Both the position numbers and the translations under genes were made by a program. The notes below the pieces were generated by a model that had not been told where the DNA came from, did not search any database, and saw only the letters and a program-made list of their open reading frames with translations. A stretch of DNA of 64,000 nt from an uncultured Bartonella sp. (GTDB lineage: Bacteria > Pseudomonadota > Alphaproteobacteria > Rhizobiales > Rhizobiaceae). The DNA lies in contig CAMLON010000008.1 of the NCBI GenBank assembly GCA_946481695.1, positions 1 to 64,000 on the forward strand, written 5' to 3'. Positions 1-9,508 of the stretch are shown piece after piece (within the stretch, counting starts at the first letter, position 1; each line of letters starts with the position of its first letter).

Positions 1-361
1 CCTGAATGCCCCACAACGCTCCCTGAACATTGACCTTGAAAATTTTCTCGACTTCCTCGGGCGTTACATCGGCCAAAGCATTGACCTGCGCAATACCGGC
101 ATTGTTTACCATCACATCAAAACCGCCGAGGTCTTTTTCAGCCTGTTCGATTGCACCATAAACCTCTTCACGCACCGAAATGTCGCCAGTGATTGTGGTG
201 GCTTTTTGCCCCAAAGCTTCAATTTCTTTTTTTACAGCCGCAATCTTGTCTTTCTTGACATCAACAAGGCCGATATTGAAGCCGTCTTTTGCCAAATGCA
301 AAGCAATTGCCCGACCAATTCCCTGTCCAGAACCTGTGACTACAGCTACTTTATTCGTCAT
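1..361 (-). CDS. Short-chain dehydrogenase/reductase, acetoin (diacetyl) reductase type, 5' part only
   Basis: The gene starts at the ATG read leftwards from 361, behind an AGGGAG ribosome binding site, and runs off the left edge, so only about 120 N-terminal residues are visible. They show the classical SDR Rossmann start: a glycine-rich TGSGQGIG cofactor loop near residues 9-16, an LVDVKKD segment after the second beta strand, and the NNAG motif near residue 88. Family knowledge: this subgroup includes (S)-acetoin-forming diacetyl reductases and 2,3-butanediol dehydrogenases, NAD(H)-dependent cytosolic enzymes. The catalytic Tyr-Lys pair lies outside the window, so the substrate is inferred from overall resemblance only. 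Confidence 0.8.
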   Translation of the reverse strand, partial: MTNKVAVVTGSGQGIGRAIALHLAKDGFNIGLVDVKKDKIAAVKKEIEALGQKATTITGDISVREEVYGAIEQAEKDLGGFDVMVNNAGIAQVNALADVTPEEVEKIFKVNVQGALWGIQ

Positions 362-1277
362 GAAAATTCTCCCTTTCATTCGAGATATCTTTTTCAGTTA
401 GTGTTTAGAAGGAAATAAAACAAGATGAAAAAATGACGCAGTAAAAAAATAGTATATTTTGTTTTAAAACAATTAAAATAACAATTTTACATTATTTACA
501 AAAGAACTACCTCTTGTAAATTCAAAACAATATTTCAATATCTATCCGCAGAAACGACAACGGAAATTTTTTATCATAATAGCAGACCAACGACGGGCAG
601 AAAAGTGTTTTATTTTCCAGAACCTTTATTTTTTCAACTTGTACGCAATAATATAGAGCATTTTGAAAATCCGTTCCGAAGGCTAATCATTTTCACAAGT
701 CCGAAGGCGGATGAAAGTCTATTCCTTCCCTATTAGGGATCGCGAACGAGCCCCTCGTTTGCAATGCCTCTCTAACAATTCCTATTCATTATTCATCATC
801 ACATTTCAACTTTTATCATTATCGTTCAAAGCACACATGTCAGAGCAAAATCGAAATTATAATAATTGCCTCTATCCTTGCGAAATGGCTGATAAATCCA
901 TGGACGAAGACAGGGTATTATTCTGTTTTGTAAGCTGAAGAGAAGGCCAACCATACGATATATTTCAAAAAGCGTGGCTTCGAAGACCATATCATCATCA
1001 CGATTAACAAGTTCGGCGTTTCAAAAAACTTATTCTGATATGGGTAGGAAGTGTGAAAAACAGATTGGTCATTTTCCGGCTGGATGTCCAGAAAAAGCGT
1101 TCGGTTTTATAAATGATGTATAGACTATTGCCCGTTTCCCCCGCCCGCATTGAGAACATTCTCAATTCTAAAATAACAAAATCACAGAGAAAAATTAAAA
1201 ATGCAATTACGTATAAACAGAAACGCAAAGTTAAAATAACGTGCAATAAAAATGGATTTTAGCGATTTTTTACAGAA
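362..1277. other. Intergenic region without a recognisable gene
   Basis: This 0.9 kb AT-rich stretch separates two minus-strand genes. Short open frames (for example 711-938 plus and 1004-1246 minus) have no good ribosome binding site and no family resemblance that I can see. It presumably holds the promoter of the dehydrogenase gene just to its left. Confidence 0.6.
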
Positions 1278-1321
1278 AAAATATGGTGGCAATTCAAAAC
1301 TTTCTATTGCCACCATATTTT
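1278..1321 (-). terminator. Intrinsic terminator-like hairpin
   Basis: A perfect 16-bp inverted repeat (1278-1293 with 1306-1321) encloses a 12-nt loop. Read on the minus strand it is followed by a T-rich run (complement of the A-run at 1276-1280). It lies about 110 nt downstream of the minus-strand DUF3088 gene and most likely ends its transcript. Confidence 0.6.
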
Positions 1322-1428
1322 GATGTTCGACAGATTTTACCGTCCCGTCATTTTCAATGTCTATTGCAATATCTATTCCGGGGCGCAAACATCAGTTCAT
1401 TCTGCTGACAAATATTGGCGAGCCTACC

Positions 1429-1773
1429 TCAATGGCTGACGGGAATGCCGTAAAGCTCCGCCAATGCTGCCAATATCGGAGCAGATCCGGCAACAAGCTG
1501 ATGACCGTTATATTCGCCGGTCTTATGGCTTGTTGTGCGGCCTTTTCCCAGGACCAGAAGCGGCAGAGACTGGTTATCTTCACCGGCAATGGCGATAACC
1601 TCTTCACGCGGACGTGGAAAATCGGCATAGCGCACATCAAGCTCGTGAAGCTTATCTTTATAAGAGGAAAGTGCCCCTTCGATCGGCAGGCAATGCGGGC
1701 AATAAAAAAGTTTATCGGGTTGTTTTGCGTCTTTGAACGCTTTTGGCAATAGAAAAAGAATGTCTTTTGACAT
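1429..1773 (-). CDS. DUF3088 family protein, thioredoxin-fold-like
   Basis: This is a 114-residue protein starting at ATG 1773 behind a GAGG box. It resembles the DUF3088 family of proteobacteria: an N-terminal DILFLLPKAF strand, a YCPHC motif near residues 24-28, the conserved FPRPREEVI segment and a SLPLLVL strand. The CxxC spacing (C25-C28) recalls thioredoxin-fold proteins, but I know of no assigned biochemical role. It is divergent from the sulfur operon that starts at 2005, sharing a 231-bp intergenic region with it. Co-regulation is possible but not shown. Family assignment is confident; function is unknown. Confidence 0.75.
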   Translation of the reverse strand: MSKDILFLLPKAFKDAKQPDKLFYCPHCLPIEGALSSYKDKLHELDVRYADFPRPREEVIAIAGEDNQSLPLLVLGKGRTTSHKTGEYNGHQLVAGSAPILAALAELYGIPVSH

Positions 1774-2004
1774 GACGACCTCACATAAAATTTTTGGTGA
1801 GAGAGTTATACGACTTTGTTTGACCGCTTCATGATTATCCGAATTTAAATAATCAATAAAAGCGGGAAATGTTTTTCAACATTATCAGAATCTATAGAAT
1901 AGTTAGGCTATCAAAATCAAAAATCTCCGCCGATTATAAATGTCGACACGATGTCCGGAAGAAAAAGGACTTCGACCACAGTTTAACCGGCAGGAGATTA
2001 TATA
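1774..2004. promoter_or_regulatory. Divergent control region of the sulfur operon
   Basis: This 231-bp region lies between divergent genes and must hold the promoter of the sulfur operon. At 1894-1911 there is an ATAG-N10-CTAT dyad of the kind bound by LysR-type regulators such as CysB/Cbl. An AGGAG Shine-Dalgarno sits just before the ATG at 2005. I could not define a convincing -35/-10 pair, and the dyad is a suggestion only. Confidence 0.35.
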
Positions 2005-3009
2005 ATGGTCTATGATTTAAGCCTCTTGGATAAATGCCCGCTTGATATCAACCGCAATGCCGGTCAAGCATTAAGAAACGCTGTTGAAACAGCTCGTGCC
2101 GCTGAAGCCGCAGGCTTCCGCCGCTTCTGGGTTGCCGAACATCATCATTCCAAAGAATTCGCGTCAAGCGCACCGGAAATACTGGTTGCCTATCTGTTGG
2201 CAGCCACACGGAAAATCCGCATCGGTTCGGGGGGTGTCATGTTACAGCATTATAGCCCTTACAAAATAGCGGAAGTTTTCAATGTGCTTTCAGCAATTGA
2301 ACCGGGGCGCGTCGACATTGGCATCGGCAAAACACCGGGGGGCTTGCCACACACAACTGCAGCTTTGCAAGCCGAATTTTCCGATGACAAACGCATCGGT
2401 TTCGAAGAGAAGCTGGAACTTCTCGATAGGCTCCTTGGCGGCGAAGAAATAAAGGAAGGCCGCTTCAAAGGGTTGGCCGCAACACCAAAACCTGAAGTCC
2501 GTGCAAGCACATTTCTGCTTGGAGCAAGCGCTGAAAGTGCAAAACTCGCTGCACGTCTCGGCTGGCAATTCAGCTATGCCGGACATTTGAATGGCAGCGA
2601 AGAAAAGTTGAAAAATACTGTTTCCACTTTTCGTCGTGCGACGTCGGGTGGCGTGCCACAATTGGCACTTGCAGCCGTTATTGACCAGTCCGACAAGCGC
2701 GCGAAAGAGCGTGCCAATGCCATTTCCATTTATAAAATCCATTTTTCCGATGGCAAAGTGTTCTCCCTCACCACTTTGGAAGCGGCAGAAGATTTCGGGC
2801 GTTTGTCCGGCCGTTCCGATTACACGATCGAAGAACACCATACACAAATTATCGCCGGCACAGCAGCTACAGTAAACAAAGAGCTTCAAGCCCTTCATCA
2901 TCAATTCGGTATCGGAGAATTCATGTTGGAGTTGCCTGCAAGCAGTGTTGAAGAACGAATTGATGCAATAGGCGCACTTGCTTTCGAGCAAGAAAAAATT
3001 GCAGCCTGA
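2005..3009 (+). CDS. Luciferase-like flavin monooxygenase, MsnO8/CmoO (YtmO) type
   Basis: A 334-residue cytosolic TIM-barrel enzyme of the bacterial luciferase superfamily; it uses reduced FMN and oxygen. Visible markers are WVAEHHHSK at 42-50, IRIGSGGVML at 71-80 and GRVDIGIG at 101-108, the usual N-terminal strands of the MsnO8-like subgroup, and the length is typical. It is the first gene of a tight operon that continues with a second luciferase-like enzyme, an FMN reductase, a GNAT, an amino-acid transporter and cysK. In Bacillus the related YtmO/CmoO acts in S-alkylcysteine salvage; equivalence here rests on the neighbours and is inference. ATG 2005 follows an AGGAG box. Confidence 0.85.
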   Translation: MVYDLSLLDKCPLDINRNAGQALRNAVETARAAEAAGFRRFWVAEHHHSKEFASSAPEILVAYLLAATRKIRIGSGGVMLQHYSPYKIAEVFNVLSAIEPGRVDIGIGKTPGGLPHTTAALQAEFSDDKRIGFEEKLELLDRLLGGEEIKEGRFKGLAATPKPEVRASTFLLGASAESAKLAARLGWQFSYAGHLNGSEEKLKNTVSTFRRATSGGVPQLALAAVIDQSDKRAKERANAISIYKIHFSDGKVFSLTTLEAAEDFGRLSGRSDYTIEEHHTQIIAGTAATVNKELQALHHQFGIGEFMLELPASSVEERIDAIGALAFEQEKIAA

Positions 3010-3030
3010 ACCCTATCGAGGAGACGTAAG

Positions 3031-4362
3031 ATGACGCATAAAAAAATCAATTTCGGCATCATGCTTCATGGTGCAGGCGGCCATATGAATTCATGGCGCC
3101 ATCCTTCCGTTCCGGCAGATGCAAGTGTCAATATTGCTTACAATGTCAATCTTGCAAAACGCGCCGAAGCCGAAGGGCTAGCCTTCGTTTTTGTTGCTGA
3201 CGGGCTTTATATCAATGAAAAATCGATCCCGCATTTTTTAAACCGTTTCGAACCGCTCACTCTGCTGTCGTTTCTTGCCGCACATACATCAAAAATCGGT
3301 CTTGGTGGCACTGTTTCAACCTCTTACAGCGACCCTTTTACCGTTGCACGCCAATTTGCTTCGCTCGATCTTTTAAGTGGCGGGCGGGCTGCATGGAACA
3401 TTGTAACAACTCCACTTGAAGGCACTGCCAAAAACTATGGCCGCCCTCACCCCGATCATACATTGCGTTATGAAATTGCCAGTGAATATATTGATGTTGT
3501 CAAAGGGTTATGGTCTTCATGGGAAGAAGATGCATTTGTTCGCAACCGTGAAACCGGCCAGTTTTTCGACCCGAAAAAAATGCACCGCGTCAATCACCAC
3601 GGCAAGTTTTTTTCGGTTGAAGGACCGCTCAATATCCAGCGTTCCCCACAAGGCGAACCGGTGATTTTCCAAGCGGGTGCTTCAGAATCCGGTATCCATT
3701 TTGCCTCCAAATATGCCGAAGCGGTCTTTACCCACATTCAGGATATCGAAGGGGCAAAAAACTACGCAAAGCTTGTCAAAGATGGCGCAGTTGCCCATGG
3801 CCGTTCACTCAATGATGTGAAGATTTTTCCCGGCATCAACCCGATTGTCGGACGCACAAAAGAAGAAGCGGAAGAAAAATTCCGTGCGATACGCAATCTC
3901 GTCAACATTGAAGATGCGCTTGCCTATCTTGGCCGTTATTTCGACCATCATGATTTTACTCAATATGACCTTGACAAACCTTTCCCCGAACTTGGTGACA
4001 TAGGCAAAAACAGTTTCCGTTCAACGAGCGATCGCATCAAGCAAGAGGCAAAAGAAAAAGGCCTGACTTTACGCGAAGTGGCGCTTAATGAAACCACCCA
4101 ACACGGTGATTTTATCGGCAGTTATGACGAGGTCACCAACCGCATCATCGAATGGTTCGATAAAGGCGCGGCCGACGGGTTCATTCTGACCATGCAAGTA
4201 AGCGGCCAAGGCTTTGACGACTTTTCTGGCGAAATTCTGCCTCGTCTTGAAGAACGCGGCTATTTCGATCGCAAGCTCCATCACAACACATTGCGCGAAA
4301 ATCTCGGCCTTGCCATTCCCTCGAACCGTTATGCCGAAAAACAGCAAATTTTTGCGGCTTGA
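3031..4362 (+). CDS. FMN-dependent monooxygenase, NtaA/SnaA/DmoA family (YtnJ/CmoJ type)
   Basis: A 443-residue flavin monooxygenase of the NtaA/DmoA branch of the luciferase superfamily, which includes nitrilotriacetate and dimethylsulfide monooxygenases and the Bacillus C-S bond-cleaving CmoJ (YtnJ). Seen in sequence: the GGHMNSWRHP segment at 16-25, VADGLY near 55-60, LGGTVSTSY near 91-99 and GRAAWNIVTT at 118-127, which is nearly diagnostic for the family. It starts 21 bp after the preceding gene behind a GGAG box and needs FMNH2, presumably from the reductase encoded next. The natural substrate cannot be read from sequence; an alkylcysteine-type thioether or sulfoxide is my inference from the operon. 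Confidence 0.85.
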   Translation: MTHKKINFGIMLHGAGGHMNSWRHPSVPADASVNIAYNVNLAKRAEAEGLAFVFVADGLYINEKSIPHFLNRFEPLTLLSFLAAHTSKIGLGGTVSTSYSDPFTVARQFASLDLLSGGRAAWNIVTTPLEGTAKNYGRPHPDHTLRYEIASEYIDVVKGLWSSWEEDAFVRNRETGQFFDPKKMHRVNHHGKFFSVEGPLNIQRSPQGEPVIFQAGASESGIHFASKYAEAVFTHIQDIEGAKNYAKLVKDGAVAHGRSLNDVKIFPGINPIVGRTKEEAEEKFRAIRNLVNIEDALAYLGRYFDHHDFTQYDLDKPFPELGDIGKNSFRSTSDRIKQEAKEKGLTLREVALNETTQHGDFIGSYDEVTNRIIEWFDKGAADGFILTMQVSGQGFDDFSGEILPRLEERGYFDRKLHHNTLRENLGLAIPSNRYAEKQQIFAA

Positions 4363-4380
4363 AGCCGGAAGGATAAGAAA

Positions 4381-4995
4381 ATGGGTAAAGTGATTGTTTT
4401 TTCCGGCAGTTTCAACCGGCCATCAAAAACCACCGCTCTTGTCAATTTTATTGGCAAAAAAGTGGCCACAAAATTCGGCACAAAAGTTGTGAGCTATGAC
4501 CTTCTCGATGTCGGAACCACGCTCGGCCTTGCCCAACGTGCAGACAAGCTTGAGCCGAAAGGCCAACAGATTATCGAAGAACTGACATCGGCAGACGCAC
4601 TTGTTATCGGCAGTCCTGTCTATAAAGGGAGCTATCCGGGACTGTTCAAACATTTCATTGATCTTATCGAACCGGAAAGACTTTATGGGAAACCTGTGCT
4701 TCTTTCTGCAACCGGCGGCGGTGACCGTCATGCTTTGATGGTTGAACATCAATTACGCCCGCTTTTCGGTTTCTTCATGGCGCACAGCCTGCCAACTGCT
4801 ATTTATGCTTCGTCACGTGATTTCGGGCCGGATAATGAAATCCGCTCGCAGGATCTCGTTTCCCGCATTGACAAAGCCGTCAATCAATTCGCCCCCTTCA
4901 TCAAAGCAGAGACAGCGCACAGTTCCGAACAAAAAACAACTGTCCAACGGGCACGCCGGACGCATGATGTTTTGCCCTTTGCGGTCAATTCGTGA
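4381..4995 (+). CDS. NADPH-dependent FMN reductase, MsuE/SsuE type
   Basis: A 204-residue flavodoxin-fold reductase expected to supply FMNH2 to the two upstream monooxygenases. The FMN phosphate loop FSGSFNRPSKT lies at 7-17, GSPVYKGSYPG at 77-87 and the ATGGGDRHALM segment at 110-120, all typical of the MsuE/SsuE reductases that partner sulfonate monooxygenases. It starts 18 bp after the NtaA-type gene. The last 25 residues or so are polar and probably disordered. Two-component monooxygenase chemistry is established for the family; the specific pairing is inferred from adjacency. Confidence 0.85.
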   Translation: MGKVIVFSGSFNRPSKTTALVNFIGKKVATKFGTKVVSYDLLDVGTTLGLAQRADKLEPKGQQIIEELTSADALVIGSPVYKGSYPGLFKHFIDLIEPERLYGKPVLLSATGGGDRHALMVEHQLRPLFGFFMAHSLPTAIYASSRDFGPDNEIRSQDLVSRIDKAVNQFAPFIKAETAHSSEQKTTVQRARRTHDVLPFAVNS

Positions 4996-5009
4996 GTCAG
5001 GAGACGCCG

Positions 5010-5582
5010 ATGAAACATTTTGTCTTCACCAGTTTGAAAGACCCTCGATCAGCGCGGCTGCGTGCCGCGTTGATAGAAGAATATGACAGCCGTTATGGTA
5101 GTTTTTACGATGAGGAAGGCGCAAAAGCCGAGCTTGACCGCTATCCGGCCGAAGATTTTGCCCCGCGGAAAGGAAATTTCCTGTTATTGATTGATGGTGA
5201 AACAACTATTGGTGGCGGCGCTTTCAAATTTTACGACGAGACGACCGCCGAGCTCAAGCGTATCTGGATTGATAACGGCTATCGCCGTCAAGGGCTTGCC
5301 GCACTTATTCTTGAAAAACTTGAATTACAAGCGCACCAGCAAGGCTACCGCCGGCTTTATCTCACAACCGGTTTCCGCCAGCCGGAAGCTGTCAATCTCT
5401 ATTTGAAAAACGGCTATACCAATCTATTCGATTTGAACGGCGACTGGGAAGCCTACCGACATTTGCCGTTTGAAAAAGACATTAGTGATAAACGCCCCGA
5501 AAACAATAATGAACGCGATAACCGGCTGCGTTCCTTCTCACCTGTCAAAGCGCAAAGCGCATTGTCGCCAACCAGCCTTTGA
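5010..5582 (+). CDS. GNAT-family N-acetyltransferase (possible SnaA/YtmI counterpart)
   Basis: A 190-residue protein whose core is a single GNAT domain. The acetyl-CoA-binding motif A is YRRQGLA at 91-97, preceded by the ELKRIWID strand and followed by YRRLYLTT. I chose ATG 5010 because an AGGAG box lies six bases upstream; a GTG at 4992 would overlap the stop of the FMN reductase gene. The C-terminal 40 residues after the GNAT fold are polar and low in complexity. In the Bacillus alkylcysteine-salvage operon the acetyltransferase SnaA (YtmI) N-acetylates the substrate before oxidation. The same role here is a context-based inference. Confidence 0.75.
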   Translation: MKHFVFTSLKDPRSARLRAALIEEYDSRYGSFYDEEGAKAELDRYPAEDFAPRKGNFLLLIDGETTIGGGAFKFYDETTAELKRIWIDNGYRRQGLAALILEKLELQAHQQGYRRLYLTTGFRQPEAVNLYLKNGYTNLFDLNGDWEAYRHLPFEKDISDKRPENNNERDNRLRSFSPVKAQSALSPTSL

Positions 5583-5594
5583 AAAGGAGCAACC

Positions 5595-7454
5595 ATGTCA
5601 TCAACAACAGATATTCACACCCCCGATCTATCTGCCAATTTCAACTTTGAAGAAAAACAATATTCGGATTGCAAAGTTGTTCCCGCACGTTACCCGCTAC
5701 GAATGTTCGGCACGGTCTTTTCTGTTCTTGTGATCGGAGCCATTCTATATTCGGTTCTTACGAATGAAAAATGGGGATGGTCGGTTTTCGCGACATGGTT
5801 TTTATCCGAACCGGTTCTTGCCGGTCTCGGGCGGACGATTTTGCTCACAATCCTTGCAACGATCGCCGGCTCGATACTGGGAACCTGCCTCGCATTGGCG
5901 CGTGTTTCAAAGTCCCCACTGCTTGCCGGCCTGTCATGGAGCTATATCTGGTTGTTGCGCTCTATACCGCTCATCGTGCTTTTGCTTATTCTCAACAATC
6001 TGGGCTATCTTTATGAAAGCGTCCGCCTCACCAATCCGTTGAATGGCGAAATACTCGTCAATTACCCGATGGTATCTTTGCTGACACCTTTTCTCGCTGC
6101 TTTCATCGGATTGACACTCAACCAGTCCGCATTTTTTGCCGAAATCGTTCGGGGCGGAATTTTGTCAGTCGATAACGGACAACATGAAGCCGCCGCTTCG
6201 CTCGGTTTGTCGAAAAAACGGCAAGTCTTGCGCATAGTCTTGCCGCAAGCCATGCGCACCATTCTGCCAACCGGATTTAACGAAATTATCGGTTTGGCCA
6301 AAGGTACCTCTATGGTTTACGTTTTGGCACTGCCGGAATTGTTTTATACCGTTCAGGTTATCTATCGGCGCAATCTCGAAGTCATACCGCTTTTGATGGT
6401 TGCAACCGTCTGGTACCTTGTCATCATGACCGTGCTTTCGATTGTTCAATATTATATTGAAAGCATTTACGCTAAAGGTGCCGTGCGCAACCCGTCCGAA
6501 CTTGCTTTTTCACGGATTGAACGTAGCCTCGGCAATCTTGCCCGTCATTTCGCGTTTTTCAAAACACCGTCGGCATCGTCAGCGGAAGACAAATTGACAT
6601 TAAGCGATCAAATTGAAGACTTGGCGGAGAGCGAAGCTCCCTCGCTTGACGAGTGCCAGCATCCTGCCTTCGGCAATCTTTATTCGGGTGAAGGCGCAGA
6701 AGTCAATGTTCACAATGTGTCGAAATATTTCGGTGCCAACAAGGTGTTGGAGAATGTCAGTCTTAGCGTGCCGGCAGGTAGTGTAACCGTCATTCTTGGA
6801 CCATCCGGTTCGGGTAAATCCACATTGCTTAGAACAATCAACCACCTTGAACGCGTCGATAGCGGCTTCATTGATGTTGATGGCGAACTGATCGGCTATC
6901 GCAGAGAAGCAAACACGCTTTATGAACTCAAAGAAAAAGACATTTTGAAACAACGGGCCGATATTGCCATGGTGTTCCAGAATTTCAATCTGTTTCCGCA
7001 TTTGACGGTTCTCGAAAACATTATCGAAGCCCCGACACAAGTTAAAAAACTTCCCTATAAAATTGCCGTTCAGGAAGCGCTCGATCTTCTGGAACGGGTA
7101 GGCTTGAAAGACAAAGCCGATGTCTATCCCCGTCAGCTTTCCGGCGGCCAACAACAACGCGTCGCCATTGCCCGTGCTTTGGCACTTCGCCCCAAAGTTC
7201 TGCTTTTTGATGAACCGACATCCGCGCTTGATCCGGAACTTGTCGGAGAGGTTCTTGATGTCATCAAAGAGTTGGCCCGCTCCGGTTCGACACTTATCGT
7301 TGTCACCCATGAAATCGGTTTTGCCCGTGAGGTCGCAGATACAATCGTTTTCATGGAACATGGAAAAATAAATGAAATCGGAAGCCCTGAGGAGGTCTTC
7401 AACCACACAAAACAGCCACGGACAAAAGCCTTTTTAAACAAGGTGTTAAAATAA
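5595..7454 (+). CDS. Polar amino-acid ABC transporter, permease-ATPase fusion
   Basis: This 619-residue protein joins a HisM/GlnP-type inner-membrane permease (residues about 35-310, with the EAA loop [12 protein letters not shown] starting near 198) to a GlnQ-type ATPase (about 365-619). The ATPase has Walker [10 protein letters not shown] near 402, signature LSGGQQQ near 515 and Walker [15 protein letters not shown] charged linker of about 50 residues separates the halves. Fusions of this kind are known in the polar amino-acid uptake family. With one fused gene, the active complex would be a homodimer. Its two candidate binding proteins follow directly. Sulfur operon context suggests cystine or S-modified cysteine as substrate, comparable to TcyJKLMN. 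Confidence 0.85.
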   Translation: MSSTTDIHTPDLSANFNFEEKQYSDCKVVPARYPLRMFGTVFSVLVIGAILYSVLTNEKWGWSVFATWFLSEPVLAGLGRTILLTILATIAGSILGTCLALARVSKSPLLAGLSWSYIWLLRSIPLIVLLLILNNLGYLYESVRLTNPLNGEILVNYPMVSLLTPFLAAFIGLTLNQSAFFAEIVRGGILSVDNGQHEAAASLGLSKKRQVLRIVLPQAMRTILPTGFNEIIGLAKGTSMVYVLALPELFYTVQVIYRRNLEVIPLLMVATVWYLVIMTVLSIVQYYIESIYAKGAVRNPSELAFSRIERSLGNLARHFAFFKTPSASSAEDKLTLSDQIEDLAESEAPSLDECQHPAFGNLYSGEGAEVNVHNVSKYFGANKVLENVSLSVPAGSVTVILGPSGSGKSTLLRTINHLERVDSGFIDVDGELIGYRREANTLYELKEKDILKQRADIAMVFQNFNLFPHLTVLENIIEAPTQVKKLPYKIAVQEALDLLERVGLKDKADVYPRQLSGGQQQRVAIARALALRPKVLLFDEPTSALDPELVGEVLDVIKELARSGSTLIVVTHEIGFAREVADTIVFMEHGKINEIGSPEEVFNHTKQPRTKAFLNKVLK

Positions 7455-7504
7455 TACGACAATTTAAAAAAATCGGCAATTTGCCAAATAGTATGAGGTT
7501 TTTG

Positions 7505-8455
7505 ATGAGTTTATTCGGTAATAATTTCGGAGTGAGAGCACTGCTTATCGCTGTAAGTTTGACATTTATGCAAGCTTCATGGTCTGAAAGCGTGCCACTT
7601 GATCTATCAGTGGAACAGCCCGGTCGCCCGCATACGACTTTAAGTCAGGAGCGCGCGAACGAAGTTGCCAATGTGCCTTTCGTGAAAAAGGATACATTGA
7701 CAATCGCATTCAGCACGAACAGCAGCCTTCCCTTGCACGACTATGCGAGCGACGCAAAAACATGGATAGGATCGGATGCCGATCTTGTTTCAGCCATCGC
7801 CGAACGTATGGGCAAAAAACTCGAAATCATCAATATCAATTGGGCAGATTGGCCATTGGGTCTATCAAGCGGCAAATATGATGGTGTCATTGCTAATCTG
7901 ACAGTGACTGAAGAGCGCAAAGAAAAATTCGATTTCGCTACCTACCGCCACGACATCATCGGCATTTATGTCAAGAAATCGAGCTCCATAAAAGAAATCA
8001 AAGAAGCAAAAGATATTGCCGGTTTGCGGGTGATTACCGATGCCGGTACAAATCAGGAAAAACTTCTGCTTCAGTGGAATGATGAAAACGTCAAAAACGG
8101 TTTGAAACCGGTTGAGGTACAATATTATGACGACCGCGCCTTGCAAACGCTGGCTTTGGATAGCGACCGCGCCGATGCCATTTTCAGTGTCAATGCCATG
8201 CAATCGCTCGTGGCAGCCACAACCGGTAAAACAAGGCTCGTCGGAACTGTCAACGGGGGCTGGCCACTAACCGCCGATATTGCTGTGGGGCTGCCTAAAA
8301 ACAGCCCGCTTACCAAACCGGTTGCAGATTGTATCAACGACCTTATCGCCGACGGTACCTATGAAAAAATCCTGAAACGTTGGAACCTCTGGGAAGAAGG
8401 CATTTCTCAATCGCAAATCAATCCCCCCGGTCTGCCAAAACCGCAAGCCAAATAA
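7505..8455 (+). CDS. Amino-acid ABC transporter periplasmic binding protein 1
   Basis: A 316-residue family 3 solute-binding protein. I prefer ATG 7505 because a GAGG box lies six bases upstream; a TTG at 7481 and ATG at 7493 are in frame. The N-terminus (GVRALLIAVSLTFMQASWS) is a Sec signal peptide. The mature domain shows the family pattern: YASDAKTWIGSDADL, GLSSGKYDGVIANL, TVTEERKEKFDFATY and the GTNQEKLLL hinge segment. It lies 50 bp behind the permease-ATPase gene and is paralogous to the next gene. It delivers a polar, probably sulfur-containing amino acid; ligand identity is inferred. Confidence 0.85.
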   Translation: MSLFGNNFGVRALLIAVSLTFMQASWSESVPLDLSVEQPGRPHTTLSQERANEVANVPFVKKDTLTIAFSTNSSLPLHDYASDAKTWIGSDADLVSAIAERMGKKLEIININWADWPLGLSSGKYDGVIANLTVTEERKEKFDFATYRHDIIGIYVKKSSSIKEIKEAKDIAGLRVITDAGTNQEKLLLQWNDENVKNGLKPVEVQYYDDRALQTLALDSDRADAIFSVNAMQSLVAATTGKTRLVGTVNGGWPLTADIAVGLPKNSPLTKPVADCINDLIADGTYEKILKRWNLWEEGISQSQINPPGLPKPQAK

Positions 8456-8552
8456 AAATCAGGCCGAATAAAAGTCCTGCCAAAGAGAGTTCGGCGCAAG
8501 TCGAACTCTATCACAGAGCTATAAAATTTGTCACGCCAACCGTGAGGCACCC

Positions 8553-9494
8553 ATGAAGAAGACCAAAATTTTCGTTCCGTTATTTTTCATCGCCTTCCTT
8601 GCGGAAACAATGCTCAACGCTTCTGCTCTTGACCAGAAGCTATTTTTTGACACCTCTGCCAAACAGGACGGCCGTATTCACGTCGAAAAAAACGAAGATG
8701 CAATCAAGGCCATTCCGCAAGATTATCAATTCGTCAATAAAGATAAATTGACAATTGCTGTTACTCCAAGTGATCCGCCTTTATCATTTTATGCAAGTGA
8801 CGCAAAAACGCCCGTCGGTTCTGAAGTCGACTTCGCTTCGGCAATAGCTGAAAGTCTTGGAAAACAGCTTGAACTCGTAGCCATACCGTGGATTGATTGG
8901 TCACTTGGCCTGTCTTCGGGAAAATATGATGCCGTTCTTGCCAATATCGGTGTCACCGAAGCGCGCAAGAAAAAGTTCGATTTCTCGACTTACCGGAAAG
9001 GCATTCACGGCTTTTATGTAAAAAGTGATAGTCCGATCAAAAAAATTGAAAAGCCTGAAGATCTCGCCGGGTATCGGGTTATCGTCGGTGGCGGTACCAA
9101 TCAGGAGCGTATCATGTTACGCTGGAATGATATTGTTACGCGTGAAAATTTGAAGCCGATCGTGCTTCAGGACTATGATGATAGTGCTGCAAAACTGCTT
9201 GCTCTCCAGTCAGGGCGGGCAGATGTCATTGTCGGCCCGCATGCGCAATTGGTCTATTTTTCATTGCGCGACAACAATTTGCGCAAAGTCGGAACACTTA
9301 TTGCCGGTTGGCCAGATCGTTCCGACGTTTCGGTTGTGACAAGAAAATCAAGCGGCCTTGCAGAACCTGTTACCATTGCGATCAATGGTCTTATAAAGTC
9401 GGATGCTTATGAAAAAATTCTCGCCAGATGGCATCTGGAAGATGAAGCACTCAACGGTTCTGAAACCAATCCCAAAGGCATGGCAGAAGAATAG
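8553..9494 (+). CDS. Amino-acid ABC transporter periplasmic binding protein 2
   Basis: A 313-residue paralogue of the preceding binding protein, with a clear signal peptide (KIFVPLFFIAFLAETMLNASA) and the same landmarks: YASDAKTPVGSEVDF, GLSSGKYDAVLANI, VTEARKKKFDFSTY and GGGTNQERIMLRWND. A GAGG box precedes ATG 8553. Two binding proteins for one transporter is also the arrangement of TcyJ and TcyK in Bacillus and may widen the substrate range. The 97-bp gap from the previous gene shows no obvious terminator, so co-transcription is likely. Confidence 0.85.
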   Translation: MKKTKIFVPLFFIAFLAETMLNASALDQKLFFDTSAKQDGRIHVEKNEDAIKAIPQDYQFVNKDKLTIAVTPSDPPLSFYASDAKTPVGSEVDFASAIAESLGKQLELVAIPWIDWSLGLSSGKYDAVLANIGVTEARKKKFDFSTYRKGIHGFYVKSDSPIKKIEKPEDLAGYRVIVGGGTNQERIMLRWNDIVTRENLKPIVLQDYDDSAAKLLALQSGRADVIVGPHAQLVYFSLRDNNLRKVGTLIAGWPDRSDVSVVTRKSSGLAEPVTIAINGLIKSDAYEKILARWHLEDEALNGSETNPKGMAEE

Positions 9495-9508
9495 CGGAGC
9501 ATTATCTC

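Noticed and set aside
711..938. Short plus-strand open frame in the first intergenic region
   Set aside because: No ribosome binding site, no conserved pattern and unusual residue composition.
2290..2991. Long open frame (233 codons) on the minus strand
   Set aside because: It lies fully antisense to the luciferase-like monooxygenase gene, which has clear family motifs and a ribosome binding site.
6600..7406. Open frame of 268 codons on the minus strand
   Set aside because: Antisense to the ATPase half of the amino-acid transporter; no family resemblance.
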